Source: a virus. From it: 22,892 nucleotides of DNA. Under the pieces are notes generated by a model. It searched no databases and had not been told where the DNA came from. It saw nothing but the letters and a program-made list of their open reading frames with translations. Below, one piece after another: positions 16,001 to 22,892 of this stretch (within the stretch, counting starts at the first letter, position 1; every line of letters begins with the position of its first letter). The position numbers and the translations under genes were made by a program. The stretch spans positions 1 through 22,892 of the IMG/VR virus record IMGVR_UViG_3300032309_001086; one strand, written 5' to 3'.

Positions 16001-18177
16001 GTTGTAGAGGGCGTAATTATAGATATTCTCGTAGAATTTATATTACTGCCGACATACAAGTATTTAGAGCTGAAAATGTTATAGCTTTTGAAACAGAACC
16101 TTCTGATGCTTTACCTGATGTATTTTTTGAGAATGAATTATCATTCGAAATAGATTCTGATGGAAACCACATGGGTAATATTCAAGACCAAGATATAGCA
16201 ACAGGAACTCCTGCAATTGTAGATACTCAGTTCTTTAACTGCTATGCTTTTGGTAATGGAGTTGAAAGTTATAAAATTAGAGACTCTATAATAGGTAAAC
16301 CTTTTAATTTTGGAGAAAGAGTAACTACTGTTGCTGCTCAAGATTATAAAGCTGCTGACAGGTTCTCCGATATTACTTATAGTGGTATTTATAATCAAGA
16401 AAGTAACGTAAATAAACTAAATGAATTTAACGCAGGACTATCTAACTTTAAAAATTGTGAAGCATCTTTTGGAGAGATATCTTTATTAGATGGAAGAAAT
16501 ACAGATGTACTTACTTTGCAAGAGGATAAAATATCTTACGTTTTAGCAGAGAAAAACTTATTGTCGGATGCAAGTGCCGGAGGTATAATTACAGCCACTC
16601 CTGAGGTATTAGGAACGCAAATAGCACGTACTGAGAAATACGGAATAAGTTTTAATCCTGAGAGTTATATTCAGTGGGGATACGATAGGTATTTTACAGA
16701 TGCAAAACGTGGAGCTGTTATTCAATTAAAAGGAGGAGATTCTCAAAATGAACAATTAGTTGTAGTATCTGATGCCAATATGAGAACATGGTTTAGAGAT
16801 ACATTCAACGCTTCTTTTAACACTCAAAAGTTAGGAGGTTTTGATCCTTATATGAATGAATATGTTTTATCATCAAACGATAGATTGCTACCTGTAAATC
16901 CTCAGTGTTTAGCTTGTGGTGTATCTCAAACATTTACATTATCTATTGCTCCTCCTGAAACATCAAAAACATTTAAGTATTGCGTTGATTTAGGTCCATT
17001 AGTCGGTTTAAGTGAAGTTTATTGGAGCTTTATAAGTATTCAAGAAGGAGCTACTTTAAATGTTAGTGTGAATTATAATGGAACCATTGTTAGTTCAGGA
17101 TCTACAGATGAAGATGGAAGTGTTTTCTTTGGTAAGGATAATATATCTATTGAAACGGCTGAAATTACTTTGACATACACAGGAGATATGGTTGTTGCTA
17201 TACTTGCTAATTGTGTTCAGTCAGAGCCAATGACTATAATTGAAGTTGTACTAACAAACAACTCTGATTCAGGTAAAACAATACATACTCAATATAGATA
17301 TACCAATGGAGATTTTATAGGTCCACTTTTATCTAATTTAGTATTATTTGGAAGCGGAACTTCAAGTCCTCTTGTATCAAGATACAATGCCACATCGGGA
17401 TTTGTTGGAACAGGTGGTTTCCCTCCTGAGTTTAGCGATATGAGATTATCAACAAACGCTATAGTTCCTGATAATTATGTATTTAATATATCTCAAGATA
17501 AATTTAGGTTCTTAAGAACATCTACATTGTATGAAAACAACAGTGTAGATATGAATGCATTGGTGTCAGCATCTACTATTGCTACTCCTAATGCAGGTGC
17601 TGCTCCATTGTATTATGTAGACTTTGTAGTTCCTGCAAGTTCAAACGGAGAGTATTTATATTTAATTTGGGACTTTAGAGATTTTGTTCTTGTAGAACTT
17701 TGTTTTGCATCAAATGTTATAGACGCTTGTTGTGATTGTACAAATGGAGATTATTATATTAACACTTCTTCATTTGAAACAGCAACAAATATATTTATAG
17801 ATTCAGATGGTGGTTATGTTACTGCTCCAAATGGTTTCTATTCAGCAGATGATATAGTTAGAGAATTGGTTGATGGAGTTTTATTACCTCAACAGTTTTG
17901 CGGAGGTTGTGCTACAGAAGCATCTTTATGTTTTGGAACATCAGCAATAGATGTATGTTGTGCTTGTAATATTATATGTGGAGATACCTATAATACATTT
18001 TTAGTATCAAATCCAACTCTATCTAGTGTATTGGTAGGATTTTATAACTCAAGTGGAATTTATCAAGAACAATCTGTAAATGCAGAAACTAATGTTTATA
18101 TTTGTAGCATTGGATACCCTACTTGTAGTAATGTATTAGTTACAATAGAATTTGATTCATGTGGATGTCTTTTATAA
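13084..18177 (+). CDS. Giant tail stabilization / muzzle protein
   Basis: This 1697-residue tail protein opens with FIAGRMNKIVDQRLLPEGEY, then VDAMNIRMGSTENSEVG, a strong signature of the crAss-like 'stabilization' (muzzle) family placed at the distal tail. Further family-like blocks are GNRLMYGNYVEGYDL (about 340-355) and IPPTQRAPKWATRYKFVVKP (about residue 640). Residues 880-943 carry a beta-module also present in the ring protein. From about 1280 the protein becomes Cys-rich (CLACG, CVDLG). Two units starting LCFASNVIDACCDC (1539) and LCFGTSAIDVCCAC (1615) are repeats 76 residues apart. The first unit carries a module shared with the next gene. The C-terminus is probably the receptor-facing, fast-evolving part. 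Three TAA codons in a row end the gene. Confidence 0.88.
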   Translation: MADFTRNFIAGRMNKIVDQRLLPEGEYVDAMNIRMGSTENSEVGVVTNTNGNIWLTKLAYTDGTPLSVNAKCIGAIQDSARETIYWFVHDPTFTVGATDKLDLIVSYNVLTNILTYHVISIDDGDGINTTLNFNPSYLITGVNIIENLLFWTDDYNAPRFINITRNYPNPVANIDTINPESILVIKKPPIEAPMVQPITTSGQENYLETRFICFAYRYRYIDGEYSATSQWSAPAFVPNQFSFSANSVLNEGMTNFCNAAIVNYNSGGPLVVGIDLLFKQSENNIIKIIQKIDKAESGLADNNVYQFTFNNSKIFTILAESEILRLYDNVPRFAKAQTIMGNRLMYGNYVEGYDLIDKNGNPTRFEYSTNLISLPIGSVDLVDGTASGVYNIDPSEINKSIVKSIVTIDLAGKDLVQGSSIDLDIAISHAAFSGTVITFPDTETDTTQYSFSFLLTTSYDSVYELATSPEFKNAVGTVANILPVSTNTPGVDTSCNGITFTDDFNCLLPQGLGTAPDNYIKYGSGINAILEPIKIITTPASTIIGFQFPAMEYVDDIDAPTKRVYEYYEVTFAKAVFQEIANPRSLHSNRGYEIGIVYMDEFNRSTTALVSPFNAEYVPCGYSTYKNSIQVTIPPTQRAPKWATRYKFVVKPDVQGYETIYSNLFFVNPETNEGWILLEGENMQKVENGDRLIVKSDSTGPTFNCIYTTVLDKKAQPSGFLEIPTESDPNENVKIPAGLYIKLYPNNFDLFLQQNAIIVPGKIRKWASGGDHLQMPYPMNIAGTDPANITWTYVDYNVPQGSKIQWYTDWDRAGAPNCGKKGYTLEKVYTSNANYDNMYEWFVGDNIQLTINSGIDKGDGEENVFIPGTDRKLSQDLVGTATATMPFRLYDDTATFISDGVVEGVYVYDSVGNFSEVSLVISENELVIDTSAINVNAGRPYRIKWINFRKNFWRFYRDDITNQLQLWFSSTDSCRGRNYRYSRRIYITADIQVFRAENVIAFETEPSDALPDVFFENELSFEIDSDGNHMGNIQDQDIATGTPAIVDTQFFNCYAFGNGVESYKIRDSIIGKPFNFGERVTTVAAQDYKAADRFSDITYSGIYNQESNVNKLNEFNAGLSNFKNCEASFGEISLLDGRNTDVLTLQEDKISYVLAEKNLLSDASAGGIITATPEVLGTQIARTEKYGISFNPESYIQWGYDRYFTDAKRGAVIQLKGGDSQNEQLVVVSDANMRTWFRDTFNASFNTQKLGGFDPYMNEYVLSSNDRLLPVNPQCLACGVSQTFTLSIAPPETSKTFKYCVDLGPLVGLSEVYWSFISIQEGATLNVSVNYNGTIVSSGSTDEDGSVFFGKDNISIETAEITLTYTGDMVVAILANCVQSEPMTIIEVVLTNNSDSGKTIHTQYRYTNGDFIGPLLSNLVLFGSGTSSPLVSRYNATSGFVGTGGFPPEFSDMRLSTNAIVPDNYVFNISQDKFRFLRTSTLYENNSVDMNALVSASTIATPNAGAAPLYYVDFVVPASSNGEYLYLIWDFRDFVLVELCFASNVIDACCDCTNGDYYINTSSFETATNIFIDSDGGYVTAPNGFYSADDIVRELVDGVLLPQQFCGGCATEASLCFGTSAIDVCCACNIICGDTYNTFLVSNPTLSSVLVGFYNSSGIYQEQSVNAETNVYICSIGYPTCSNVLVTIEFDSCGCLL
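17698..17967 (+). repeat. Cys-rich protein repeat near the end of the muzzle gene
   Basis: Two copies of a unit start at residues 1539 (LCFASNVIDACCDC, DNA 17698) and 1615 (LCFGTSAIDVCCAC, DNA 17926-17967), 76 residues apart. The Cys pattern C, CC, C is kept. The rest of the units is diverged, so this is a protein-level rather than DNA-level repeat. Confidence 0.7.
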
Positions 18178-18190
18178 TAATAAATAGAAT

Positions 18191-18838
18191 ATGGCAATAA
18201 ATTCACAATTTTTTTTAAACGCAGCTGATTTATCATTAGCTACATCGGTATATATAGATTCAAATCTTTTAAACATAGCTCCTGATGGATTCTATTCAGA
18301 TGGTACAATAACAAGAGAGCAGTCGGGAGGTGTACTTTTGGCTGCTACTACTTGTCCTTCTTGTGAAATTCAAGCGCAATGCTTTGAAGGTATTTGGGAA
18401 GAAGGAGATCCATTACACCCTGATGGAGGAAGTGTTACTTATATAAACTCTGATGGAGATATTGTAACACAAGATTTAATATGGTTAGGAAATATTGTTC
18501 CTATATATTATTTAGAAATAATATCATCTGTTGGAGTTCTTGAAGTAAGTTGTGGACTTCAGTCAGCTTTGAGAACCGCAGGTGCTAATGAAGGAGAGTA
18601 TAGCTGCGAAGATGTTCCGTTTGCTGATTTATATATATACGGAAGTCCATTATGTGTTATAGCGGATGGAAATATAGCTTGTAATACAAACAATATATTA
18701 GATACTTTTGATGGAGAGGATAAGTATTACTTAGTTTATAAAATACTATGCACAACAGAATTTGATACTTATATTCTTCAAATAAACTCAGAAGGAGTTA
18801 TAACAGTAATAGGTATTTGTGAACCACCACCACCATAA
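18191..18838 (+). CDS. Tail-tip protein sharing a module with the muzzle C-terminus
   Basis: This 215-residue protein is acidic with several cysteines. Residues 7-58 (FFLNAADLSLATSVYIDSNL, then APDGFYSDGTITREQSGGVL, then CPSC) match muzzle residues 1557-1609 (YYINTSSFETATNIFIDSDG, then APNGFYSADDIVRELVDGVL, then CGGC) by eye at about half of positions. The remainder (59-205) is strand-rich with paired cysteines and ends in a proline tail (CEPPPP). No signal peptide or enzyme motif is present. A split-off or duplicated receptor-binding tip of the tail is the likeliest reading; a small adhesin subunit that binds the muzzle is an alternative. It follows the muzzle stop by 13 bases, in the same transcript. 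Confidence 0.7.
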   Translation: MAINSQFFLNAADLSLATSVYIDSNLLNIAPDGFYSDGTITREQSGGVLLAATTCPSCEIQAQCFEGIWEEGDPLHPDGGSVTYINSDGDIVTQDLIWLGNIVPIYYLEIISSVGVLEVSCGLQSALRTAGANEGEYSCEDVPFADLYIYGSPLCVIADGNIACNTNNILDTFDGEDKYYLVYKILCTTEFDTYILQINSEGVITVIGICEPPPP

Positions 18839-18847
18839 AAATAAACC

Positions 18848-19678
18848 ATGACATATACATTATCATATAGCGAAGCAGTTGCAGGTTGGGTATCTTTTTA
18901 CTCTTACGAGCCTGATTGGATGATTGGAATGAATAATTATTTCTACACATTCAAAGGAGGAAATTTGTATCGCCACAACACCGGTGTTGCTAGAAATACG
19001 TTCTATCAAGAGTGGTGGGATGAAGTGGATCACGTAGTACCTCCAAATAAATCACCTAGAGCTTTTAAGCCATCTAAAATAACAAGCGTATTCAATAACG
19101 CTGTGCTTGAGAATAAAATATTTAAGACCATAAATCTTGAAGGTGATGCTCCTTGGGGAGTAACTCTTCAGACAGACTTACAATACTCAGGTTTTATAGA
19201 CCAATCTTGGTTTGAAAAGAAAGAGGCATCTTATTATGCTTTTGTTAGAAATAACTCTAATGGACAACTTGCTCTTAGAAGTGTAAATGGTATAGGAAAT
19301 AGTTTAACTGTTGTGGGTAATGGAACAAATAATGCTCAAGTAAACTTTAGCATCAATCCATTGGTATCTATTGGGAACATTATAAGTGTTGGAGACTATG
19401 TTTATTTTGGAGCAAATCTTCAATTTGCAGGACCTGTAATTGACATAAATATTGACTATATATCAGGTATAAACCAAATCGTTGTAAACAACAATATGCT
19501 AACTCCATTAACTACTCCAATACCGGGGAATGTTAACTACTTCTTATTCGTGAAAAATTCAGTAGCTGAATCGCATGGAGTTTTAGGACATTATTGTACA
19601 TTTACACTTGAGAATGGATCTAATGGAAAAGTTGAATTATTTTCAGTACAATCAAATGTAATGAAAAGTTTCCCTTAA
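18848..19678 (+). CDS. Tail/appendage structural protein, family unknown
   Basis: This 276-residue protein opens TLSYSEAVAGWVSFYSYEPD, then WMIGMNNYFYTFKGGNLYRH, rich in aromatic residues. It ends GHYCTFTLENGSNGKVELFS, then VQSNVMKSFP. Both ends look like strongly conserved blocks, and I associate them with virion proteins of crAss-like and other Bacteroidetes phages, though I cannot name the family. The middle (about 135-235) is beta-rich and polar and looks more variable. There is no membrane segment or catalytic motif. Placed between the tail-tip gene and the ejection-type genes, it is probably a tail or appendage component. A 21-base gap with a -7-like box separates it from the next gene. 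Confidence 0.72.
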   Translation: MTYTLSYSEAVAGWVSFYSYEPDWMIGMNNYFYTFKGGNLYRHNTGVARNTFYQEWWDEVDHVVPPNKSPRAFKPSKITSVFNNAVLENKIFKTINLEGDAPWGVTLQTDLQYSGFIDQSWFEKKEASYYAFVRNNSNGQLALRSVNGIGNSLTVVGNGTNNAQVNFSINPLVSIGNIISVGDYVYFGANLQFAGPVIDINIDYISGINQIVVNNNMLTPLTTPIPGNVNYFLFVKNSVAESHGVLGHYCTFTLENGSNGKVELFSVQSNVMKSFP

Positions 19679-19684
19679 ATTTAA

Positions 19685-19692
19685 TATCTTTG
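19685..19692 (+). promoter_or_regulatory. Bacteroidetes -7 promoter box directly before the acetyltransferase gene
   Basis: TATCTTTG fits TAnnTTTG and ends only seven bases before the ATG at 19700. Transcription starting at the usual distance would give a leaderless or nearly leaderless mRNA. No -33 TTG is seen at the proper spacing. Confidence 0.45.
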
Positions 19693-19699
19693 TGTCGAT

Positions 19700-20110
19700 A
19701 TGGAATTAACTATTAGAAATCTTAATGAAAGTGATTACCACAATATCTTAGTAGATTGGTGGATTCAGTGGGGTTGGGAGCCACCTAAAAGAAACTTCCT
19801 TCCCGACAATGGCACAGGTGGTATTATAGTTTACGATGGAGAAATTCCTGTGTGTGCAGGATTTTTATATATTACCAATTCAGATGTATCTTGGGTTGAT
19901 TGGATTATATCAAACAAGGAATATAAGATGAAGGATAAAAGAAGAGAGGCTATTATTTTATTGGTTTCATCTCTTACTAATATTGCTAAAAATTCAGGCG
20001 CAAGTTACGCTTACGCTCTTATAAAAAACAATAGCTTAATAAAAACGTATGAACACCTTGGATACGTCAAAGGAGATACATACACAAGTGAAATGATAAA
20101 ATTATTATAA
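19700..20110 (+). CDS. GNAT-like N-acetyltransferase
   Basis: The 136-residue protein has the GNAT layout: an opening strand and helix (LTIRNLNESDYHNILVDWW, residues 3-21), a beta hairpin (GGIIVYDGEIPVCAGFLYIT, 40-59), the strand before the cofactor loop (SWVDWIISN, 64-72), a helix (KRREAIILLVSSLTNIAKNS, 80-99), and the closing NNSLIKTYEHLGY (110-122). GNAT enzymes move an acetyl group from acetyl-CoA to an amine. The cofactor loop (KEYKMKDKRREA) lacks the clear Q/R-x-x-G-x-G/A motif, so binding may be atypical. The target is unknown; a host protein or a virion protein is possible. It sits inside the virion gene block with its own promoter-like box, and the next ATG follows its stop after one base. 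Confidence 0.65.
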   Translation: MELTIRNLNESDYHNILVDWWIQWGWEPPKRNFLPDNGTGGIIVYDGEIPVCAGFLYITNSDVSWVDWIISNKEYKMKDKRREAIILLVSSLTNIAKNSGASYAYALIKNNSLIKTYEHLGYVKGDTYTSEMIKLL

Positions 20111-20111
20111 T

Positions 20112-20810
20112 ATGGCACTAGCAACAGCAGTAGCAATAGGAGGATTAGCTGTATCAGCAGGATCAACGGTTATGTCTTTTATGGAAGCATCAAAACAAAG
20201 TAGATTGCAAAGAAAAGCAGAAGCGGATGCGGCTAAAGCAATGGCAGATGCTCGTAGAAGACTTGAGATAAATTATGCTAAAGAAAGAGGAATACAAAAA
20301 GAACCATTTGAACTACAGAGAGAATCAATGTTATCAGCAGGTTCTCAGATTATTCAAGCAGGTCAAGAATCGGATAGAGGTGCGGCTACAACAGCAGGTA
20401 AAGTATATATGGCTCAGAATGAAGCTCAAGGTGGTATAAGAACAGCTATGGGTCAAGAATTAACTGATATTCAGAAAGAGATAATAGATGAAGAAAGCCG
20501 TTTAAGAGACTTAAATGTTCAATTAGACTTAGGAGAAGTTGAAGGTGCTCAGTTAGCAGCAAGAGACGCTCAAGAGGCTAAAGCACAATATATGGAGGCA
20601 GGAGTAAAAGGAGTTGCTGATACAGTTCAGATGGGTCTTAATATGGTTAATTTATATGGAAAAGGCGGAAAAGGGAAAAAAGATGGAAAAGGTGGAGCAG
20701 GTGGAGCAGGTGGAGCCGATGGTCAAAAAGTATCACAAAATGAAAATAGATCTCAATACAATCCATTTGATTTATATAACGACCAAAAAAGTTTTGGCGA
20801 ATACGCTTAA
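20112..20810 (+). CDS. Small internal virion / DNA-ejection protein candidate
   Basis: This 232-residue protein has a hydrophobic Ala/Gly helix at residues 2-25 (LATAVAIGGLAVSAGSTVMS), then a charged coiled-coil region (28-70, SKQSRLQRKAEADAAKAMAD), then a Gln/Glu-rich helical middle (90-160). A basic Gly/Lys/Ala linker (about 182-206, GKGGKGKKDGKGGAGGAGG) and a short polar tail ending FGEYA follow. One amphipathic or membrane-active N-terminal helix with long helices behind is the style of small ejection proteins such as T7 gp14 and P22 gp7, which leave the virion and enter the host envelope. The next two genes look like larger proteins of the same cassette. The function is inferred from architecture and context. 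Confidence 0.65.
   Translation: MALATAVAIGGLAVSAGSTVMSFMEASKQSRLQRKAEADAAKAMADARRRLEINYAKERGIQKEPFELQRESMLSAGSQIIQAGQESDRGAATTAGKVYMAQNEAQGGIRTAMGQELTDIQKEIIDEESRLRDLNVQLDLGEVEGAQLAARDAQEAKAQYMEAGVKGVADTVQMGLNMVNLYGKGGKGKKDGKGGAGGAGGADGQKVSQNENRSQYNPFDLYNDQKSFGEYA
20691..20717 (+). repeat. Tandem 9-base repeat in the Gly-rich linker
   Basis: GGTGGAGCA occurs three times in a row (the last ends in C) and encodes Gly-Gly-Ala units. It lies at the end of a purine-rich stretch starting near 20660. Copy number could vary by slippage in frame, changing linker length. Confidence 0.8.
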
Positions 20811-20823
20811 TACAGAATAAATT

Positions 20824-22665
20824 ATGGCAGGAACATATTATGGTTATGCAGAAAGGAATGCTGATGCATACGTTGATTGGCGTGAAGTAAGTCAGTACAC
20901 TACTGACATGCTTGATGAAACTATGAGGCTTCGTCAGGAAAAGAAAGATGCTCTAAATAAAGTTGCTAAAGATGCGCTAAAATTTGCTGCAAACGCGCCT
21001 GTTGGCGCTGATGTTAGCGTAAGAAAAAAAGCATTGGTAATGTCTGATATGGTTAGTAAGAATATATTAATGATGAAGAAGAAGATGGAGAACGGTGATT
21101 TAGATCCTAGGGATTGGCTTATATACCAACAAAATGCTTTAGATACCATTGATTTAAGTTTTAATGCATTCAAAATCTATCAAGAAGATTATGCAAGTAC
21201 AATGGAAGGTATAAAAAATAAAGAGCTATCTATTCTTACTGCTGAGAACATTGGCTTCGCAGAAACCTATGGGAACTTAGAAACATTAGGATTTACTATG
21301 TCTCCCGAAGGAAATATTTTGATGGGGAAAGAAGTGGAAACTGAAGTTGATGGTCAAAAAGTAAAGAAATTAGAGGGCATAACATCTGTAAATGCTTTAA
21401 ATGGTTTAATAGCCAATAAGATAAATCACAATAAAATAGAAGACCAAGTAAACACTTATGTAAAATCTTTAGGTGTAGAGAAGAGAGCTGTAGCCCTCGG
21501 TGCTACATTTGATGCGCAAGGACAAGTTAAGACTATCGAAGATATAAGGTCAAGAAAAAGTGATGATCCTGCAGCTTTTCAATTTAGAGAAGCAGAATTA
21601 GAACAAGCTAGAGCAATGATTGGTGATTCATCGAATATAGCATCAATATTAATTGATACTAAAAAAGTTGCAAATAATGGTAAAGAATATACCACTACAA
21701 TTGATGAGAATGAAGCTAAGAGAGATCCTAGTAAAATATTAAGAGTTTTTATTCCTAACAAAGGATATAATATTGTAGTATCTAAAGAACAAGAACAAGA
21801 TGCTCTTGATTTTACTCTAAACAGAATGCGAGAGAGATACAAATATGAGGAAGAAATAAATGTTGGAAGTCAAACTCAAAGACAATGGACTCCTGAGTAC
21901 ATTTTAAATGCAGGCAAAACTGCTGCAAAAGAAAAAGAATTTGCTAGAAATCTTGCTCAAAATTTAGTTACTTTCATGACAGGAAATGATCAAAATTCTG
22001 TCCTGTCAGGTAAATATTTATCAGGTGTTACAAATATGGCATATAACAAAACACCGGGTGGTGCTAATGTTGTAAATAAAGATAATAAACAACAGAATTA
22101 TCAATTTGATGAAAATAATGTATTTGGAGGAGCAAAAGCTCTTATAGGTTCAATAAAAGCAAATCTACCTGATGAATATAAAAATGTAAGTGAAGATGTT
22201 ATATTGAAATATGTTAAAGAATTCCTTCCTCAAGGAGCTAAATTAAATAAAACTGCTAGCGGCCAAGGCTTTGAACCTAAACCTCAGAAACAAACAGCAT
22301 TGCAGCAATTCTCTTCTTATATAGATAATGCAATGACTTTTGAATTTAAACCTAATGCCGCACCTGCAGATGTAGCGGCAACTTTAAATAGAAGATTAGC
22401 AGGAACAGGATTTGAAGTAAAATCAACTATAGTTGGAGATAATATATATATAGTAAAAGATTCAGGTAAAGGTATTCCTGAATCACCTGAGTTTCCTGCA
22501 GGAACTACGAAAAAAAATATAAATGCTTTACAAAATGCTTTAAAATGGATGAAAGCAAATCTACCTTCTAAGAAAATAGGAGATGTTAAAGATAAAGAAG
22601 CTTACGCAGCAGAATTAATAGAGTCGGGATTTATATCAGGTGGTTTAGATTATGAAAAAAAATAA
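20824..22665 (+). CDS. Large helical internal virion (cargo) protein candidate
   Basis: This 613-residue protein is mostly charged helix, with no signal peptide, membrane segment or cysteine-rich part. The N-terminus reads GTYYGYAERNADAYVDWREV; residues about 35-130 are Lys/Met-rich helices (RQEKKDALNKVAKDALKFAA, MSDMVSKNILMMKKKMENGD). Later parts mix helices and short strands (about 150-350), then a Gln/Asn-rich region (about 390-430). I recognise no enzyme motif. Between a small ejection-type protein and the start of a probable giant internal protein, it fits the second of three ejected or cargo proteins, as in T7 gp14-gp15-gp16 and the cargo proteins of crAss-like virions. Its ATG is 13 bases after the previous stop. 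Confidence 0.65.
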   Translation: MAGTYYGYAERNADAYVDWREVSQYTTDMLDETMRLRQEKKDALNKVAKDALKFAANAPVGADVSVRKKALVMSDMVSKNILMMKKKMENGDLDPRDWLIYQQNALDTIDLSFNAFKIYQEDYASTMEGIKNKELSILTAENIGFAETYGNLETLGFTMSPEGNILMGKEVETEVDGQKVKKLEGITSVNALNGLIANKINHNKIEDQVNTYVKSLGVEKRAVALGATFDAQGQVKTIEDIRSRKSDDPAAFQFREAELEQARAMIGDSSNIASILIDTKKVANNGKEYTTTIDENEAKRDPSKILRVFIPNKGYNIVVSKEQEQDALDFTLNRMRERYKYEEEINVGSQTQRQWTPEYILNAGKTAAKEKEFARNLAQNLVTFMTGNDQNSVLSGKYLSGVTNMAYNKTPGGANVVNKDNKQQNYQFDENNVFGGAKALIGSIKANLPDEYKNVSEDVILKYVKEFLPQGAKLNKTASGQGFEPKPQKQTALQQFSSYIDNAMTFEFKPNAAPADVAATLNRRLAGTGFEVKSTIVGDNIYIVKDSGKGIPESPEFPAGTTKKNINALQNALKWMKANLPSKKIGDVKDKEAYAAELIESGFISGGLDYEKK

Positions 22666-22686
22666 AAATTTTAAATACATATTAAA

Positions 22687-22892
22687 ATGGATGAAGAAGT
22701 AATCAATGATTTATATTCAAGAGCAAAGTCAAAAGGATATACCAAAAGTAGAGAGGAATTTATAAATCTTTTACATAACGACTCTGAAGTTTTAAACGAT
22801 ATGTATTCTTATGTAAAAAGCAAAGGATACGGTAAGGATATAAATTCTTTTTCATCTCTTGTGGGTAAAGGACAACCTGAACCTGCGCCTAT
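22687..22892 (+). CDS. Start of a probable large internal virion protein (partial)
   Basis: An ATG at 22687, 21 bases after the previous stop, opens a frame that runs without stop to the window end (68 full codons). The start MDEEVINDLYSRAKSKGYTK is followed by a diverged repeat: LYSRAKSKGYTKSREEFINLL (residues 9-29, given as two blocks LYSRAKSKGY and TKSREEFINLL) against MYSYVKSKGYGKDINSFSSL (39-58). The end is proline-rich (GQPEPAP), typical of a linker to a next domain. I associate such paired SKGY repeats with N-termini of very large internal proteins in Bacteroidetes phages, some carrying a lytic transglycosylase domain. That domain is not visible here, so the role is inferred from position. 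Confidence 0.75.
   Translation, partial: MDEEVINDLYSRAKSKGYTKSREEFINLLHNDSEVLNDMYSYVKSKGYGKDINSFSSLVGKGQPEPAP

Noticed and set aside
1-22892. Global reassignment of TAG, TGA or TAA, as known in some crAss-like phages
   Set aside because: All genes except the capsid gene are open in the standard code over up to 1697 codons, TAA ends almost every gene next to a start codon, and both TGA stops form ATGA overlaps with the next gene.
1-22892. CRISPR array, insertion sequence, integrase or attachment site
   Set aside because: No spaced direct repeats, transposase or recombinase motifs, or long inverted repeats were seen; gaps between genes are all short.

Overview
The window looks like part of the late (virion) region of a tailed phage infecting Bacteroidetes, most likely a crAss-like podovirus or a close relative. 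The evidence is as follows. The DNA is AT-rich and every supported gene lies on the + strand with almost no gaps. Leaders are A-rich with no Shine-Dalgarno sequence, as in Bacteroidetes. Three gene-proximal TAnnTTTG boxes match the Bacteroidetes -7 promoter element. The order large terminase, portal, scaffold-like, major capsid protein (MCP), connector/ring proteins, giant tail 'stabilization' (muzzle) protein matches crAss-like phages, and the N-terminus of the 1697-residue protein has that family's signature. These family calls are by recognition; no database search was possible.

Layout. 1-1612: the end of an unknown gene, a 96-residue small protein and a 420-residue beta-repeat fibre-like protein. 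1618-3046: a small membrane protein (holin-like at best), a 74-residue conserved-looking protein, a 187-residue protein with two GroES-like modules, and a 94-residue protein in the small-terminase position. 3006-7702: terminase large subunit and portal, coupled by an ATGA overlap. 7751-10298: scaffold-like protein and MCP, with a -7 box in front and a strong hairpin terminator behind. 10370-11113: an unrecognised head protein with its own terminator. 11190-18177: two connector/ring proteins and the giant muzzle protein. 18191-19678: two tail-tip or appendage-type proteins. 19700-20110: a GNAT-like acetyltransferase. 20112-22892: a small ejection-type protein, a 613-residue helical internal-virion candidate, and the start of what is probably a very large internal virion protein, cut by the window end.

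Together these genes would package DNA (terminase, portal), build the head (scaffold, MCP, perhaps helped by the GroES-like protein), close it with a neck and short tail (rings, muzzle, appendages) and carry ejected cargo proteins. No tRNA, CRISPR, insertion sequence, integrase or attachment site is visible. No gap between supported genes reaches 300 bases.

The most striking observation is that the MCP reading frame begins ATG GCA GGT TAA and then continues in the same frame with clear capsid sequence for more than 470 codons. TAA is the normal stop of nearly every other gene here, so this is a capsid gene with an in-frame stop at codon 4. Other points of interest are the two-module GroES-like protein, beta-modules shared between different virion proteins, a Cys-rich tail module repeated across a gene boundary, and an acetyltransferase inside the tail cassette with a promoter-like box eight bases before its start.
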